DNA of 64,000 nucleotides, from NCBI RefSeq assembly GCF_034424155.1, contig NZ_CP139992.1, forward strand, positions 3,550,012-3,614,011. Reading direction: 5' to 3'. The notes beneath the pieces were generated by a model. The model ran no database searches, had not been told where the DNA came from, and was given only the letters and a program-made list of their open reading frames with translations. The DNA comes from Hafnia alvei (lineage in GTDB: Bacteria; Pseudomonadota; Gammaproteobacteria; Enterobacterales; Enterobacteriaceae). Position numbers and translations under genes: made by a program. Positions 21,416 to 32,067 of this stretch are shown here, in pieces; positions within the stretch are counted from its first letter, which is position 1, and the number at the start of each line of letters is the position of its first letter.

Positions 21416-21641
21416 AACCCCACCCTAACCCTCCCCTTCGCAGGGGAGGGGACAGTTCAGTGATATTTATAAGGATCTCGATCGACCCTTCACCCTGACA
21501 AGGGGGAAGTTGGGAGGAGACGTGTGATAACCCCACCCTAGCCCATCCCTTCGCTGGGGTGTGGTGGGGACAGTTCTGCGCAGACGGGGAGAATCTCGAT
21601 CGGCTCCTCCCCCTGCGAAGGGGGAGGTTGGGAGGGGGTAG
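21416..21641. repeat. Cluster of four GC-rich palindromic repeat units
   Basis: Four related units with a CCCTCCCCTTCGCAGGGGAGGG-like core (core arms only; loops TTCGC, TGACA, TTCGC, TGCGA) at about 21,416-21,460, 21,477-21,518, 21,529-21,577 and 21,595-21,641. They alternate in orientation, carry ACAGTTC or ATCTCGATCG flanks, and recur at 31,053 and 37,842. They behave like paired REP/BIME-type intergenic elements. Confidence 0.8.
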
Positions 21642-21655
21642 CTGTTTATGAAAAA

Positions 21656-21883
21656 CTAAATAATCCTATGCTTCTCCAGCATTTCGCGCCGGGCTTCTTC
21701 ACGCGCCATACGCTTTTTACGTGCGTCGCAGGGCTCTGGGCAATCACAGACTTTTTCCAGACCGAGGTTGGCGATGCCGCCGCAGCTGCCGTGGATGCTT
21801 TTTCGCTTGATGATATAGCCAATAGACATTCCGGCAATCACCGCTAAAAACACCACAAAGGTCGCAATAAATACCGTCGCCAT
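21656..21883 (-). CDS. nqrM: Na+-NQR maturation protein NqrM
   Basis: This 75-residue membrane protein (formerly DUF539) is needed to load iron into the NqrD/NqrE subunits. It has one N-terminal membrane helix (about residues 2-24) and the conserved cysteines in GSCGG and CDCPEPCD. The ATG at 21,883 lies 1 base after the apbE stop, so it is translationally coupled and ends the nqr operon, as in Vibrio. Confidence 0.93.
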   Translation of the reverse strand: MATVFIATFVVFLAVIAGMSIGYIIKRKSIHGSCGGIANLGLEKVCDCPEPCDARKKRMAREEARREMLEKHRII

Positions 21884-21884
21884 A

Positions 21885-22946
21885 TTATTTACCTTTCTTT
21901 GCCTGCACCAAATAAGGCTTAAAGGCATCCGAGTAACGATCTTCAAAACCGTTTTCAGTTTTTACAATCATAAATACCGGAATACCCAGCAGGTTTGCCA
22001 GCGCCATTCCACGCTCTGGCCCCATCACGTCTAATCCCGTAGATAGACCATCTGCCGTCATACAGCTCGGCGCAAGCACGGTAATCGAAACCAGATGATG
22101 CGTGACTGGACGTCCTGTTTTAGGGTCAATCTCATGCGAGAAACGCTGGCCGTTCTGCTCAAAATAGTTGCGATAATCACCGGAGGTCGCGATAGCCATC
22201 TCGCCCGGTTGAATAATAACCTGAGCGCTCTGCTGTAATCCTGCCTGCGGTTTTTCAATGGCGATGCGCCACGGCGCACCGTCTCCGTTGATGCCCCGCG
22301 TTCTCACTTCACCGCCAATATCCACCATATAATTAGTGATGTTTAACGAAGCAAGATACTCAGCCACAACGTCCACGCCGTACCCTTTCGCAATAGACGA
22401 CAGATCGAGATAAAGCTGAGGAATATTCTTCACCAGCGCATTGCCCTGTACGGATAAATGCTCAATGCCGATCCATGCACGACGTTGATTAATTTCTTCA
22501 TCCGTTGGAATACGATCGGGACGCCCTTCTGGCCCAAACCCCCACAGATTAACCAATGGTCCAACCGTGATATCCAGCGCACCGTCGGTCACTTTATTAA
22601 TCCGAATAGCCTCTTCAACCACTTTCGCCGTTGCGGCCGAAACAGGGAATGGCGTATTCACCTCGGAGCTTTGGTTAAAACGGCTCAGCTCAGAGTTGGA
22701 ACGGTAGGTCGACATCTGGTCGTTAACCTGCTCCAAAAGCTTATCCAGCTCGGCTTTAATTTTTTCCGGCGCGGGCATCCCTGTTTCACTCACATACTTG
22801 ATAGAGTAATAGGTCCCCATTGTTTTGCCTTCAATGTTGACCTGCTCCGGCCCACATCCCGTCAGCAAAAAAGCCAGCCCGCAAAAAGCCAGCCAGCGTG
22901 TATTTCGAATAAAAAACGCGGTCGCCCGCGCAGTATTATTAGTCAT
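21885..22946 (-). CDS. apbE: FAD:protein FMN transferase ApbE
   Basis: This 353-residue lipoprotein transfers FMN from FAD to threonines of NqrB and NqrC. The signal peptide ends in the lipobox LLTGC (about residue 30), followed by the family marker TMGTYYSIKY. The ATG at 22,946 is preferred over a TTG three codons earlier; neither has a strong ribosome site. It follows nqrF but is separated from it by an ERIC-type element, unusual inside an operon. Confidence 0.94.
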   Translation of the reverse strand: MTNNTARATAFFIRNTRWLAFCGLAFLLTGCGPEQVNIEGKTMGTYYSIKYVSETGMPAPEKIKAELDKLLEQVNDQMSTYRSNSELSRFNQSSEVNTPFPVSAATAKVVEEAIRINKVTDGALDITVGPLVNLWGFGPEGRPDRIPTDEEINQRRAWIGIEHLSVQGNALVKNIPQLYLDLSSIAKGYGVDVVAEYLASLNITNYMVDIGGEVRTRGINGDGAPWRIAIEKPQAGLQQSAQVIIQPGEMAIATSGDYRNYFEQNGQRFSHEIDPKTGRPVTHHLVSITVLAPSCMTADGLSTGLDVMGPERGMALANLLGIPVFMIVKTENGFEDRYSDAFKPYLVQAKKGK

Positions 22947-23000
22947 TATGTTCAACCAGTTTTGGCTACGCTACAAAAAATCTCATAAGAAAACATATGG

Positions 23001-23118
23001 TCAAAGGCATTGAAGTTGTGGCTAGGCGGCAAGTGAGTTCATCCCCAGGAGCTTACAAAAGTAAGTGACTGGGGTTAACTCACGCAGCCAACACCGCCAC
23101 AGCTTCAAGGACGATGGC
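23001..23118. repeat. ERIC element between nqrF and apbE
   Basis: The core CCCCAGGAGCTTAC, AAAA, GTAAGTGACTGGGG (23,043-23,074) is the hallmark of the enterobacterial repetitive intergenic consensus. Outer arms TTGAAGTTGTGG and CCACAGCTTCAA pair over about 118 bases. It fills almost the whole nqrF-apbE gap and would form a large RNA hairpin in the transcript. Confidence 0.9.
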
Positions 23119-23120
23119 TA

Positions 23121-24347
23121 TCAGCCGCCGAAGTCATCGAGCATGATATTCTCGTCTTCTACCCCGAGATCTTTCAGCATCTTAATAACCGCAGCGTTCA
23201 TCATCGGCGGCCCACACATATAGAACTCACAATCTTCCGGCGCGGGATGCGCGCGCAGATAGTTTTCGAGTAACACATTATGGATAAAGCCGGTATAACC
23301 CGTCCAGTTATCTTCGGGTTGAGGATCGGACAATGCGATGTTCCACGTAAAGTTTGGATTCTCTGCCGCAAGCTTGTCGAAATCTTCAACGTAGAACATT
23401 TCACGCGTTGAACGTGCACCGTACCAGAAGCTCATTTTACGCTTGGAGTGCAGACGCTTGAGCTGGTCAAAAATGTGCGAACGCATTGGCGCCATGCCCG
23501 CCCCGCCGCCGATGAAGACCATCTCAGCCTCGGTTTCTTTGGCAAAGAACTCACCAAACGGCCCGGAAATGGTGACTTTATCACCCGGTTTTAACGACCA
23601 GATATAGGAAGACATAATCCCTGGAGGCGCATCTGGCACACCCGGAGGCGGCGTGGCGATACGCACGTTCAGCATGATCAGGCCTTTCTCATCGGGATAG
23701 TTCGCCATGGAGTACGCGCGGATCGTGGGTTCGGTAACCTTGGACTCAAAGCGGAACAGATTGAATTTGTCCCAGTCGCCACGGTATTCCTCTGGCACAT
23801 CAAAATCGGCGTAGCGCACATGATGCGGTTCACATTCGATTTGGATATAACCACCGGCGCGGAACGGCACCGCTTCACCGTCAGGGATGCGCAGCTTGAG
23901 CTCTTTGATGAAAGTTGCCACGTTATCGTTAGAGATAACTTCGCACTCCCATTTTTTCACGCCGAAAATCTCTTCCGGCAGCTCAATTTTGAGATCTTGT
24001 TTCACGCTCACCTGACAGGCTAAACGGCAGCCCTCTTTGGCTTCACGCTTAGAGATGTGCGCCAGCTCAGTAGGTAAAATATCGCCGCCGCCTTCTTTAA
24101 CGTGTACACGACACTGGCCACACGAGCCACCGCCGCCACAGGCAGACGAAACGAAAATGCCCTGACTTGAAAGCATGTTCAGCAGTTTGTCACCGGCCGG
24201 AGCATCAAAGCTTTTCTCCGGATCGTGGTTAACTTCCACGTGAATGTCGCCGGTATTCACCAGCTTAGATTTGGCGAACAAGATCAGGACGGTCAGCGCC
24301 ACCACGATCAGGGTGAACATCGCCACACCCAGAATAATTTCTTGCAT
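23121..24347 (-). CDS. nqrF: Na+-translocating NADH:quinone reductase subunit F
   Basis: This 408-residue NADH-oxidising subunit has one N-terminal membrane helix (about 3-25), a [2Fe-2S] ferredoxin domain with Cys70, Cys76, Cys79 and Cys111, and an FAD/NADH reductase domain ([31 protein letters not shown]). Electrons enter the complex here. Sixth structural gene of nqrABCDEF. Confidence 0.97.
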   Translation of the reverse strand: MQEIILGVAMFTLIVVALTVLILFAKSKLVNTGDIHVEVNHDPEKSFDAPAGDKLLNMLSSQGIFVSSACGGGGSCGQCRVHVKEGGGDILPTELAHISKREAKEGCRLACQVSVKQDLKIELPEEIFGVKKWECEVISNDNVATFIKELKLRIPDGEAVPFRAGGYIQIECEPHHVRYADFDVPEEYRGDWDKFNLFRFESKVTEPTIRAYSMANYPDEKGLIMLNVRIATPPPGVPDAPPGIMSSYIWSLKPGDKVTISGPFGEFFAKETEAEMVFIGGGAGMAPMRSHIFDQLKRLHSKRKMSFWYGARSTREMFYVEDFDKLAAENPNFTWNIALSDPQPEDNWTGYTGFIHNVLLENYLRAHPAPEDCEFYMCGPPMMNAAVIKMLKDLGVEDENIMLDDFGG

Positions 24348-24365
24348 AGGTTCCTTCCTGTCCTA

Positions 24366-24962
24366 TCAGAGGTGTACGCCGGAGAAGGACATAAAGCCCA
24401 ACGCCATCAGGCCCGTGGTCACAAAAGTGATGCCCAGCCCACGTAGCCCCGCAGGCACATTGGCATATTTCATTTTTTCACGCAGACCCGCCATCGCCAC
24501 GATAGCCAACAACCAGCCGATCCCTGAACCAAAACCATAAACCACGGATTCAGTGAAGTTGTAGTCTCGCTGAACCATGAATGACACCCCACCAAAGATG
24601 GCGCAGTTAACGGTAATCAGCGGCAGGAAAATCCCCAGCGCGTTATAAAGCGACGGGAAGAAACGGTCGAGGATCATCTCGAGGATCTGCACCAGTGCCG
24701 CGATAACGCCGATGAAGGTGATAAAGCTTAAGAAGCTGAGATCAACGCCATCCACCAGCGCACCGTCGCGGAGCACGTAGTTATAGACCAGATTATTGGC
24801 GGGAACCGAGATCCCTAACACCACCGTTACCGCCACGCCTAAACCAAAAGCCGTGGTGACTTTCTTGGAGACGGCCAAAAACGTACACATCCCCAAGAAG
24901 AACGCTAATGCCATGTTTTCAATGAAAACGGCGCGTACAAACAGGCTGATATAATGTTCCAT
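24366..24962 (-). CDS. nqrE: Na+-translocating NADH:quinone reductase subunit E
   Basis: This 198-residue membrane subunit has six predicted helices, homologous to NqrD in opposite topology. Conserved Cys residues in FLGMCTF and VNCAIFGG coordinate the intramembrane iron centre together with NqrD. It starts 6 bases after the nqrD stop and is 18 bases ahead of nqrF. Confidence 0.96.
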   Translation of the reverse strand: MEHYISLFVRAVFIENMALAFFLGMCTFLAVSKKVTTAFGLGVAVTVVLGISVPANNLVYNYVLRDGALVDGVDLSFLSFITFIGVIAALVQILEMILDRFFPSLYNALGIFLPLITVNCAIFGGVSFMVQRDYNFTESVVYGFGSGIGWLLAIVAMAGLREKMKYANVPAGLRGLGITFVTTGLMALGFMSFSGVHL

Positions 24963-24968
24963 CTGCCC

Positions 24969-25598
24969 TTACTCCTTTTCCATCTGTTCAGGTTTCAGCG
25001 TGCGCAGCGCCCAAATCAGCAGACCGATAATAAAGAATGCGCTCGGCGCTAACAGGAACAGGCCGTTTGGCTGATACCAACCGCCGTTCTGCACGCTTTC
25101 TAACACGGTAATACCAAACAGCTTGCCTGAACCAAACAGTTCACGCAGGAAGCCCACCAAAATCAGAATAACGCCATAGCCCAAGCCGTTGCCGATACCA
25201 TCCATAAAGCTCTCAATCGGCGGCGACTTCATGGCATAGGCTTCAGCGCGCCCCATCACGATACAGTTGGTGATGATCAAGCCAACAAACACCGAAAGCT
25301 GCTTGGAGATTTCATAGGCATAGGCACGCAGGATCTGGTCAACCACGATAACCAGGGAGGCGATAATCGCCATCTGCACGATAATGCGCACGCTGTTTGG
25401 GATCTGATGACGGATCAGTGAAATAAAGAAGTTAGAGAATGCCGTCACCAGCGTGACCGCAATCGTCATCACGAAGGCAGTTTCTAACTTGGTAGTCACC
25501 GCCAGCGCCGAGCAAACCCCGAGGATTTGCAAAGCGATAGGATTATTGTCGAGCAAAGGCCCTAACAGAACTTTTTTAATCTCTTTAGTATCAGCCAC
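24969..25598 (-). CDS. nqrD: Na+-translocating NADH:quinone reductase subunit D
   Basis: This 209-residue membrane subunit has about six helices. The conserved cysteines in LGVCSALAV and [12 protein letters not shown] match those that hold the NqrD/NqrE iron centre. The gene overlaps the end of nqrC by 8 bases, so the two are translationally coupled. Confidence 0.96.
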   Translation of the reverse strand: MADTKEIKKVLLGPLLDNNPIALQILGVCSALAVTTKLETAFVMTIAVTLVTAFSNFFISLIRHQIPNSVRIIVQMAIIASLVIVVDQILRAYAYEISKQLSVFVGLIITNCIVMGRAEAYAMKSPPIESFMDGIGNGLGYGVILILVGFLRELFGSGKLFGITVLESVQNGGWYQPNGLFLLAPSAFFIIGLLIWALRTLKPEQMEKE

Positions 25599-26409
25599 GA
25601 TTCAATGCTCCTTCACGAACGCGTTTTAGGAACGGACCATACCCATTGTCGCCCATCCAGAAATCGAAGGTATGCTGCACGCCGTTAGCGGTCAGCGTCG
25701 CGCCTGAAAGCCCGTCAACGCCGTGTGGGTCCTGAGGATTTGCGCCCCCTTTAACGATACGAATTGCCGGATGGCCGCCGTCATCAAACAGCTGCTTACC
25801 CACCCATTTTTCACGCCATGACGGGTTTTCAATTTCACCGCCCAGACCCGGAGTTTCTCCGTGCTCGTAGAACGTCAGCCCTTTCACCGTATTACCGTCG
25901 GTATCGATAGCCACGAAGGCATACATCACCGACCATAGACCGGTGCCGTAGACAGGCAATACCACTTGGCCGATGTTGCCCTGCTCGTTTTTCACCAGAT
26001 ACACTTCAACCACGTTGCTGCGGCGTTTAATGCCCGCCGGATCCTGCGCGGCATCCAGCACCATGCTGGTCGCCGGATCTTTTAACGCTTTGCTCATATC
26101 GAAAGTATACGGATCGCCGGAGGTGAACTCGCCGGTTTTCAAGTCAAGCAGACGCGGTTCGATACGCTGACCGAACAATGTTTTCACCTGCTCGCCATCG
26201 AGCTTATCGCCCTGCATCAGCCCTGCGACGGCCAGAATGTTGCGCTGTTTATCCAGCTGCTTTTGCTCTTCCTGCATCGGCTTTAAGCCCACCGCCGCAC
26301 CCGCAACAATCACTGAACACACCAAGCACAACACCACGACTACCATCAGCGTTCGGCCGATGCTGTCGTTTTTACCTACGCCCGCTTTATTTACTGAATC
26401 CTTAGCCAC
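25591..26409 (-). CDS. nqrC: Na+-translocating NADH:quinone reductase subunit C
   Basis: This 272-residue subunit is anchored by one N-terminal helix (about 17-38) and carries an FMN-binding domain. FMN is attached by ApbE to the threonine of SGATLT near the C-terminus. The GTG at 26,409 is chosen because AGGAG lies just upstream and the protein then begins MAKDSVNK. An upstream in-frame ATG at 26,466 would add 19 unlikely residues inside nqrB. Confidence 0.95.
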   Translation of the reverse strand: MAKDSVNKAGVGKNDSIGRTLMVVVVLCLVCSVIVAGAAVGLKPMQEEQKQLDKQRNILAVAGLMQGDKLDGEQVKTLFGQRIEPRLLDLKTGEFTSGDPYTFDMSKALKDPATSMVLDAAQDPAGIKRRSNVVEVYLVKNEQGNIGQVVLPVYGTGLWSVMYAFVAIDTDGNTVKGLTFYEHGETPGLGGEIENPSWREKWVGKQLFDDGGHPAIRIVKGGANPQDPHGVDGLSGATLTANGVQHTFDFWMGDNGYGPFLKRVREGALNRG

Positions 26410-27640
26410 GTGCTTTTCTCCTTTTGATGTTGGCGCGCACCACCATGTAGTCGAACAATGGAGCAAACAGGTTTGCGAATAGGATCGCCAACATCATGCC
26501 TTCTGGATAAGCGGGGTTAATCACGCGTACCAGAACGCACATCACGCCAATCAAGCCGCCGTACCACCATTTACCTTTGTTGGTAAAGGAAGCCGATACC
26601 GGATCGGTTGCCATAAAAATCATACCGAATGCAAAGCCACCCAGAACCAAGTGCCAATACCACGGCATAGCAAACATTGGGTTCGTGTCTGAACCGATGA
26701 AGTTAAACAGCGCTGACATAGCCACCATTCCCACCATCACGCCCGCAACGATGCGCCATGAAGCCACGCGGCCAAACATAATGATCAGGCCGCCGAGAAG
26801 GATCATCAGCGTGGAGACTTCACCAATTGAGCCGGGAATGTTGCCGATGAAAGCATCCATCCACGTTACGTGCTGACCAGTGATGGTATTCATCAAACCG
26901 CTCTGTCCAGCTGCACTCCACTGTGACAGCGGCGTCGCACCAGAATAGCCGTCTGCGGCGTTCCATACTAAATCACCGGAGATCTGCGCCGGATAGGCAA
27001 AGAACAGGAATGCACGCCCTGCTAATGCTGGGTTGAGGAAGTTACGTCCGGTGCCGCCGAAGATCTCTTTGGCAATGACCACGCCGAAGGAAATACCCAG
27101 CGCGGCCTGCCACAACGGCAGCGTTGGTGGAACAATCAGCGCAAACAGAATTGAAGTAACGAAAAAGCCTTCGTTGATTTCATGTTTGCGGATGATGGAA
27201 AACAGCACTTCCCAGAAGCCGCCTACCAAGAACACCACCGCGTAAATAGGCAGGAAATAGACAGCGCCCAGCGTCATCATGCTGACCCAACCAGCGTTGG
27301 CCTGTAGGCTAGCGCCCAGCATTTCAGCGAGCCAATAATGCCAATCCGAGGCAATCACCTGAGCCAGTTGCTCTCCCTGATACAGCTGATTAAGCGCGCC
27401 AATAGCCTCATGGCCCACGTTGTACATTCCCCAAAACATGGTAGGGAATACCGCCAGCCACACTAAAATCATCATGCGTTTTAGGTCGATGGCGTCACGA
27501 ACGTGCGATGCACCGTGCGTCACTTTGCCTGACGTATACATCAACGTCGCGGCCGCTTCATACAGCGGATAATACTTTTGCAGCTTGCCACCCGGTTCGA
27601 AGTGGTGCTCCATATTCTCGATAAAACTCTTCAGACCCAT
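26402..27640 (-). CDS. nqrB: Na+-translocating NADH:quinone reductase subunit B
   Basis: This 412-residue membrane subunit has about ten helices, a covalently bound FMN at the threonine of SGATPLSQW, and the riboflavin and quinone sites of the complex. The C-terminal half shows the repeated membrane segments typical of the family. It begins 3 bases after the nqrA stop and overlaps nqrC by 8 bases. Confidence 0.97.
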   Translation of the reverse strand: MGLKSFIENMEHHFEPGGKLQKYYPLYEAAATLMYTSGKVTHGASHVRDAIDLKRMMILVWLAVFPTMFWGMYNVGHEAIGALNQLYQGEQLAQVIASDWHYWLAEMLGASLQANAGWVSMMTLGAVYFLPIYAVVFLVGGFWEVLFSIIRKHEINEGFFVTSILFALIVPPTLPLWQAALGISFGVVIAKEIFGGTGRNFLNPALAGRAFLFFAYPAQISGDLVWNAADGYSGATPLSQWSAAGQSGLMNTITGQHVTWMDAFIGNIPGSIGEVSTLMILLGGLIIMFGRVASWRIVAGVMVGMVAMSALFNFIGSDTNPMFAMPWYWHLVLGGFAFGMIFMATDPVSASFTNKGKWWYGGLIGVMCVLVRVINPAYPEGMMLAILFANLFAPLFDYMVVRANIKRRKARG

Positions 27641-27643
27641 GAA

Positions 27644-28987
27644 TTATCCTTCCTGCTCAATGGTCGTCAGCACGTCGCGCAGCACCGGGCCATATTCGTA
27701 TTTGCCCGGACACACGAAGGTACAGAGCGCAAGATCTTCCTCATCCAGCTCTAAACATCCCAGAGCCTGAGCGCTTTCGCAGTCGCCAGAGAGCAGATCG
27801 CGCAGTAGCATCGTTGGCAAAATGTCTAATGGCATCACGCGTTCATAGTTGCCGATTGGCACCATGGCGCGTTCACCGCCGTTCATGTCGGTCGAAAACG
27901 CGAACAGTTTGCGCTTAAAGAAATGGCCCAGCGTGGTGCGGGTAATCGAGAATTTATTCGCGCCCGGCATCATCCAGCCCAGCAGCTCTTTCTCGCGCCC
28001 TTCTTTCACCACGGAGATTTGATGGTGGAAACGCCCCAAGAAAGCTTTGGTGCCGCTGGCCTGCGTGCCACTCAGCACTGAACCGCTAATCACGCGGTTA
28101 TCGCCTGACTTCAAGCGGCCTGCGGTAATTTCATCCGTGCTAGCGCCTAATCGAGTACGCAGCAACAGGGGTTTTTCTACCTGTGGCCCCGCCAATGCAA
28201 TCACGCGATCGGTATTCAGCTCACCGGTGGTGAAAAGCTTGCCGACGGCGATAACGTCCTGATAGCCCATGTGCCAAACGGTTTTGGTTAAGCTAACCGG
28301 TTCAAGGAAATGGATATGCGTTCCTACCAATCCTGCGGGGTGTGGGCCGGTAAATTCGTTATGGGTAATATTTGGCGCAGACTTGGTTTGCAGCCCCGCA
28401 CCGGCCTGTTGGCAAACGTAAACTTTACCTTCGGTTAAACGGCTTAGTACGGTCAGACCATGTTCAAAATCAGCCATACTTTCACGCAGGATCAGCAGCG
28501 GATCGGCGGCTAACGGCTGAGTATCCATCACGCTGACGAAAATCGCTGCGGCATTAGATCCTGGTTTTGGCGCATGGCTAAAGGGACGCGTTCGCAGTGC
28601 CGTCCACAAACCCGACGCCAACAGATTGCTTTCAACCTGAGCGCGGGTGAGATTCACCAACTCTGAAGCATCGTAGTGGGAAAATGGCACCTGCTCATCG
28701 CCATCGACGGCGATAACCACCGACTCCAGAACACGTTTTTCACCGCGGTTAATCGCAATAACCTGCCCAGCGGCGGGAGCGGTGAACAAGACGCCAGGAT
28801 TCTTTTTGTCTTCAAAAAGCACCTGACCTTTTTTGACCTTATCACCTTCTTGCACCGCCATTGACGGTCGCATACCGACATAGTCGCCGCCTAAAATAGC
28901 CACGTTTCGTATAGCCGGGCCTTGTTCAATGATCGGGGCGGGCGCGCCCTCGATAGGCAAATTAAGCCCTTTTTTAATTTTAATCAT
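27644..28987 (-). CDS. nqrA: Na+-translocating NADH:quinone reductase subunit A
   Basis: This 447-residue soluble subunit starts [14 protein letters not shown], the family signature, and continues with the RnfC-like fold. It is the first gene of nqrABCDEF-apbE-nqrM, a Na+-pumping respiratory complex that oxidises NADH and reduces ubiquinone. No strong ribosome site is visible before the ATG. E. coli lacks this operon. Confidence 0.97.
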   Translation of the reverse strand: MIKIKKGLNLPIEGAPAPIIEQGPAIRNVAILGGDYVGMRPSMAVQEGDKVKKGQVLFEDKKNPGVLFTAPAAGQVIAINRGEKRVLESVVIAVDGDEQVPFSHYDASELVNLTRAQVESNLLASGLWTALRTRPFSHAPKPGSNAAAIFVSVMDTQPLAADPLLILRESMADFEHGLTVLSRLTEGKVYVCQQAGAGLQTKSAPNITHNEFTGPHPAGLVGTHIHFLEPVSLTKTVWHMGYQDVIAVGKLFTTGELNTDRVIALAGPQVEKPLLLRTRLGASTDEITAGRLKSGDNRVISGSVLSGTQASGTKAFLGRFHHQISVVKEGREKELLGWMMPGANKFSITRTTLGHFFKRKLFAFSTDMNGGERAMVPIGNYERVMPLDILPTMLLRDLLSGDCESAQALGCLELDEEDLALCTFVCPGKYEYGPVLRDVLTTIEQEG

Positions 28988-29499
28988 GTGGTTGCACTAT
29001 ATATATCGTCATGACATTAATGATGTGAACCCTGCAGGCGTTCCTCTACCCTCCATCCGGATGTCACTCCAATGATGTTGGATATGATGGCCTTCCCGTT
29101 GCGAAAAAAGCGCATCGTTGCATGCAGATAAGAGATCGCTAATAAGTACCGGAGAATATTAACCCGAGGTATTACAGGGATTAAAAACGATGTTACCGAT
29201 AACTGTGCGATTTTACCATTTTACGCCGCCTGCATCAGCAACATTGCCGTGACCTACATCAAGCTAATTAAACATAGCCGTGAACCATTCATTTTTAGTA
29301 GGCGAACAATTCGGTTTTTATATAACTATCGTTCACTAATTCTTAAAATTAATTTTTGCTACATGTAGATTTCATCCCAAATGAGTTAAAAAACACTCAC
29401 TACAGATCCGCTCTCTGGATTAAACTGATACTGTTTTGGGAGCTGTCAACAGACTTAATCTGAAGATCTTCTTTCTATGATTTATTAACAGGGTTATCA
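28988..29499. promoter_or_regulatory. Divergent nqrA/dpaA intergenic region
   Basis: This 512-base gap holds no convincing gene. The minus-strand TATATATAGT near 28,997-29,006 could be a -10 region for nqrA. The rest is AT-rich and unassigned; transcript mapping would be needed to place start sites. Confidence 0.4.
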
Positions 29500-30225
29500 A
29501 TGGGCAAAATCATCGCCTTGTTGGCCGTATTTTTTGTACTGCCACTGACTTCATGTAGTTCTTCTGCCAGTGAGCAGACGCAAAATACACCGCTGACAAA
29601 ACAGCAATTAATGGGCTCTCCGGTTTATATTCAGATCTTCAAAGAAGAAAGAAAGCTCGAGCTATTTGCCAAGGTCCAAGACAAATATCAGCTGGTGCAA
29701 AGCTTTAATATCTGCAAGTTTTCTGGCGGACTGGGGCCAAAACGTACTGAAGGGGATTTTAAAAGTCCTGAAGGGTTCTATCAGATTGATGCCCGTCACC
29801 TAAAACCGAACAGCAAATATTACCAAGCGATTAATATCGGATATCCGAACGCTTACGATCAGGCTCACGGTTATTCAGGCAAATATCTAATGATTCACGG
29901 TGACTGTGTTTCTATTGGTTGTTATGCCATGACCAATGAAGGTATTTCGCAGATATTTAGCTACGTGCAAAGCGCATTCCGTAATGGACAAACTTTGGTC
30001 GATATCAATATTTATCCATTCCGTATGACCGAACAAAATATGCAGCGCCATCGTAACTCTGACTATTTGCCGTTCTGGAAACAGTTGCAGCCGGCCTATG
30101 CTTATTTCAATGAGTATCACCAAGCCCCACAGGTGAATGTCATCGGTGGTCAATATGTGGTTAACCGTCCATCGCAAAATAATGGACAGTCTTCCTCACA
30201 GCTGGCGTTCACCCAAGCAAAATAA
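29500..30225 (+). CDS. dpaA: Peptidoglycan-Braun lipoprotein amidase, YafK/DpaA type
   Basis: This 241-residue YkuD-fold protein corresponds to E. coli YafK (LdtF/DpaA), which detaches Braun lipoprotein from peptidoglycan. It has a lipoprotein-like signal ending LTSC at residue 19 and the catalytic box [13 protein letters not shown] with the active Cys in SIGC, about residues 129-141. The 3' end overlaps that of convergent yafJ by 30 bases. Order dpaA-yafJ-gmhA-fadE is as in E. coli. Confidence 0.93.
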   Translation: MGKIIALLAVFFVLPLTSCSSSASEQTQNTPLTKQQLMGSPVYIQIFKEERKLELFAKVQDKYQLVQSFNICKFSGGLGPKRTEGDFKSPEGFYQIDARHLKPNSKYYQAINIGYPNAYDQAHGYSGKYLMIHGDCVSIGCYAMTNEGISQIFSYVQSAFRNGQTLVDINIYPFRMTEQNMQRHRNSDYLPFWKQLQPAYAYFNEYHQAPQVNVIGGQYVVNRPSQNNGQSSSQLAFTQAK

Positions 30226-30963
30226 GGCAAACTCTCCTGGTTCAATGCGATTCCACATCTCATTGCTGGTCAGGGGCTGAGTTGCAATCACGGTGACGAC
30301 GTCGTTGGGCGTCGTCTGTGATTGAAAATCAATTTCGACATCCTCATCCAACAGCGTTGCCTTGCCAAAAGGCGCTCGACGCGTGATCCAATACAGATTG
30401 GTCGAGCAATAGGCCATAACAAAGCGCCCATCGGACAGCAGCATATTGAATACGCCTTTGGCGCGAAGCTCATCGGCGCACTGCGCAATAAAGCGAAATA
30501 CCGCCGGCCAATTACCTGGCGTTCTTGGATAGCGCGTCGCCATTTTATTCAGCAGCCAGCAAAATGCATATTCACTGTCGGTTTGCCCCACAGGCCGGAA
30601 ATGCCCCGTCTCTAGGCTTTTATATCCCGTCAATTGTCCGTTATGTGCAAACGTCCAATTCCGCCCCCAAAGTTCACGGGTAAACGGATGCGTATTTTCC
30701 AGCGACACGGTGCCACGATTTGCCTGACGAATATGCGAAATCACCGCACAAGATTTGATCGGATAATCTTGGACTAAGCGGGCAATCGGAGAGTTGAAAC
30801 TCGGATGCGGATCTTTAAATGTGCGACAGCCATTACCTTCATAAAAGGTAATTCCCCACCCATCCTTGTGTGGCCCGGTTCTTCCGCCACGCTGTACCAA
30901 GCCGGTAAAGCTAAAGCAGATGTCCGTTGGGACATTGGCGCTCATACCGAGTAGTTCACACAT
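30196..30963 (-). CDS. yafJ: Class II glutamine amidotransferase-like protein YafJ
   Basis: This 255-residue protein has the N-terminal nucleophile Cys2 ([14 protein letters not shown]) of class II amidotransferases, with HKDGWGI and SHIRQAN segments of the glutaminase fold. The biological substrate is not established. It converges with dpaA, sharing 30 bases of coding sequence at the 3' ends. Confidence 0.93.
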   Translation of the reverse strand: MCELLGMSANVPTDICFSFTGLVQRGGRTGPHKDGWGITFYEGNGCRTFKDPHPSFNSPIARLVQDYPIKSCAVISHIRQANRGTVSLENTHPFTRELWGRNWTFAHNGQLTGYKSLETGHFRPVGQTDSEYAFCWLLNKMATRYPRTPGNWPAVFRFIAQCADELRAKGVFNMLLSDGRFVMAYCSTNLYWITRRAPFGKATLLDEDVEIDFQSQTTPNDVVTVIATQPLTSNEMWNRIEPGEFALFCLGERQL

Positions 30964-31052
30964 GATTGCACCTACTTTTCCTGAAATAAGCCTGACACAG
31001 CGGCTAACCTCATAGCCTCTCCAAACAAAGTAAGGAGCGAGTATGGGACAGT

Positions 31053-31157
31053 CCCCCTCCCAGCCTCCCCCTTCTCAGGGGGAGGGGCCGATCGAGATAC
31101 TCTCAACCAGTGCTGAACAGTTCCCTCCCCTGCTAAGGGGAGGGTTAGGGTGGGGTC
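31053..31157. repeat. Inverted pair of GC-rich intergenic repeats between yafJ and gmhA
   Basis: Units at about 31,053-31,099 and 31,113-31,157 are the reverse complements of units at 21,595 and 21,416: core CCTCCCCCTT/AGGGGGAGG with a GATCGAGA tail, and core CTCCCCTGC/AGGGGAGGG with CTGAACAG. Same family as at 21,416 and 37,842. Confidence 0.8.
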
Positions 31158-31170
31158 AGCGACTAAAGTC

Positions 31171-31752
31171 TTAAGCTTTAACCATCTCTTTTTCGATCAG
31201 CTGAATCAGGATATGAATCGCTTTGATATGGATTTCCTGAATACGGTCTGCGTAGCCAAAGTGTGGTACGCGGATCTCAACGTCTGCGCTTCCGGCCATT
31301 TTGCCGCCGTCTTTGCCGGTCAGAGTGATCACTTTCATGCCCTTGGCGCGTGCGGCTTCGATCGCTTTCATGATGTTACCAGAGTTACCTGAAGTGGAGA
31401 TGCCTAACAGTACATCACCTTCACGGCCAACCGCTTCTACATAACGAGAGAATACATATTCGTAGCCAAAATCATTGCTAACGCAGGACAGGTGGCTTGG
31501 ATCAGAAATCGCAATCGCAGCATAACCTGGGCGATTTTCACGATAACGACCGGTTAACTCTTCGGCGAAGTGCATGGCGTCGCAGTGTGAGCCGCCGTTG
31601 CCGCAGGAAAGCACTTTGCCGCCTGCCTTGAAAGAGTCTGCCAACAACACCGCTGCACGTTGGATTGCCTCAATGTTAGCGTCATCGCTGATGAAATTTT
31701 GCAGCGTTGTCGCCGCTTCGTTCAGTTCACTACGAATAAGATCGTGGTACAT
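31171..31752 (-). CDS. gmhA: Phosphoheptose isomerase
   Basis: This 193-residue SIS-domain isomerase (LpcA) converts sedoheptulose 7-phosphate to glycero-manno-heptose 7-phosphate, the first step of LPS core heptose synthesis. Motifs [30 protein letters not shown] and ISTSGNSGN are as in E. coli GmhA. Transcribed away from fadE, with a 315-base divergent region holding both promoters and a FadR-like site. Confidence 0.96.
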   Translation of the reverse strand: MYHDLIRSELNEAATTLQNFISDDANIEAIQRAAVLLADSFKAGGKVLSCGNGGSHCDAMHFAEELTGRYRENRPGYAAIAISDPSHLSCVSNDFGYEYVFSRYVEAVGREGDVLLGISTSGNSGNIMKAIEAARAKGMKVITLTGKDGGKMAGSADVEIRVPHFGYADRIQEIHIKAIHILIQLIEKEMVKA

Positions 31753-32003
31753 AGCAGCCTCTTTTTACATAGAAAATGGCATAGGAAATATTGTAAGAAG
31801 TGTAACGGATAGCTCCCCCCCCGAGAAGCACTGCACGCCGCGTTTTACATGATTCTGCACTTTCTTTTTCGCTCACCAACGCTCATCGACGAAAGGATTT
31901 AGCTTGGAATGCGGTTTGAGGGCTAAATTGTGAACTGTGTTGTAATTAATATGTAAACACATTGCTAAATAAAATTAACTCAACTACAACCTATATTATC
32001 TAC

Positions 32004-32020
32004 AACAGGTCAGACCTCCT
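32004..32020. promoter_or_regulatory. Probable FadR operator of fadE
   Basis: AACAGGTCAGACCTCCT matches the palindromic FadR pattern (GGTCnGACC core) and the position seen before E. coli fadE. It lies 48 bases before the ATG, just downstream of a TATATT/TATTAT -10-like stretch. It should mediate repression of fadE in the absence of long-chain acyl-CoA. Confidence 0.7.
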
Positions 32021-32067
32021 ACAACTTGGTCCCCTAACCCGACCTCTGAACACGCAGGAGCATTAAC

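Noticed and set aside
21416..21641. Ordinary rho-independent terminators for dinB/nqrM
   Set aside because: Units recur with the same flanks at three loci, in alternating orientation, and lack T tracts; a repeat family explains them better.
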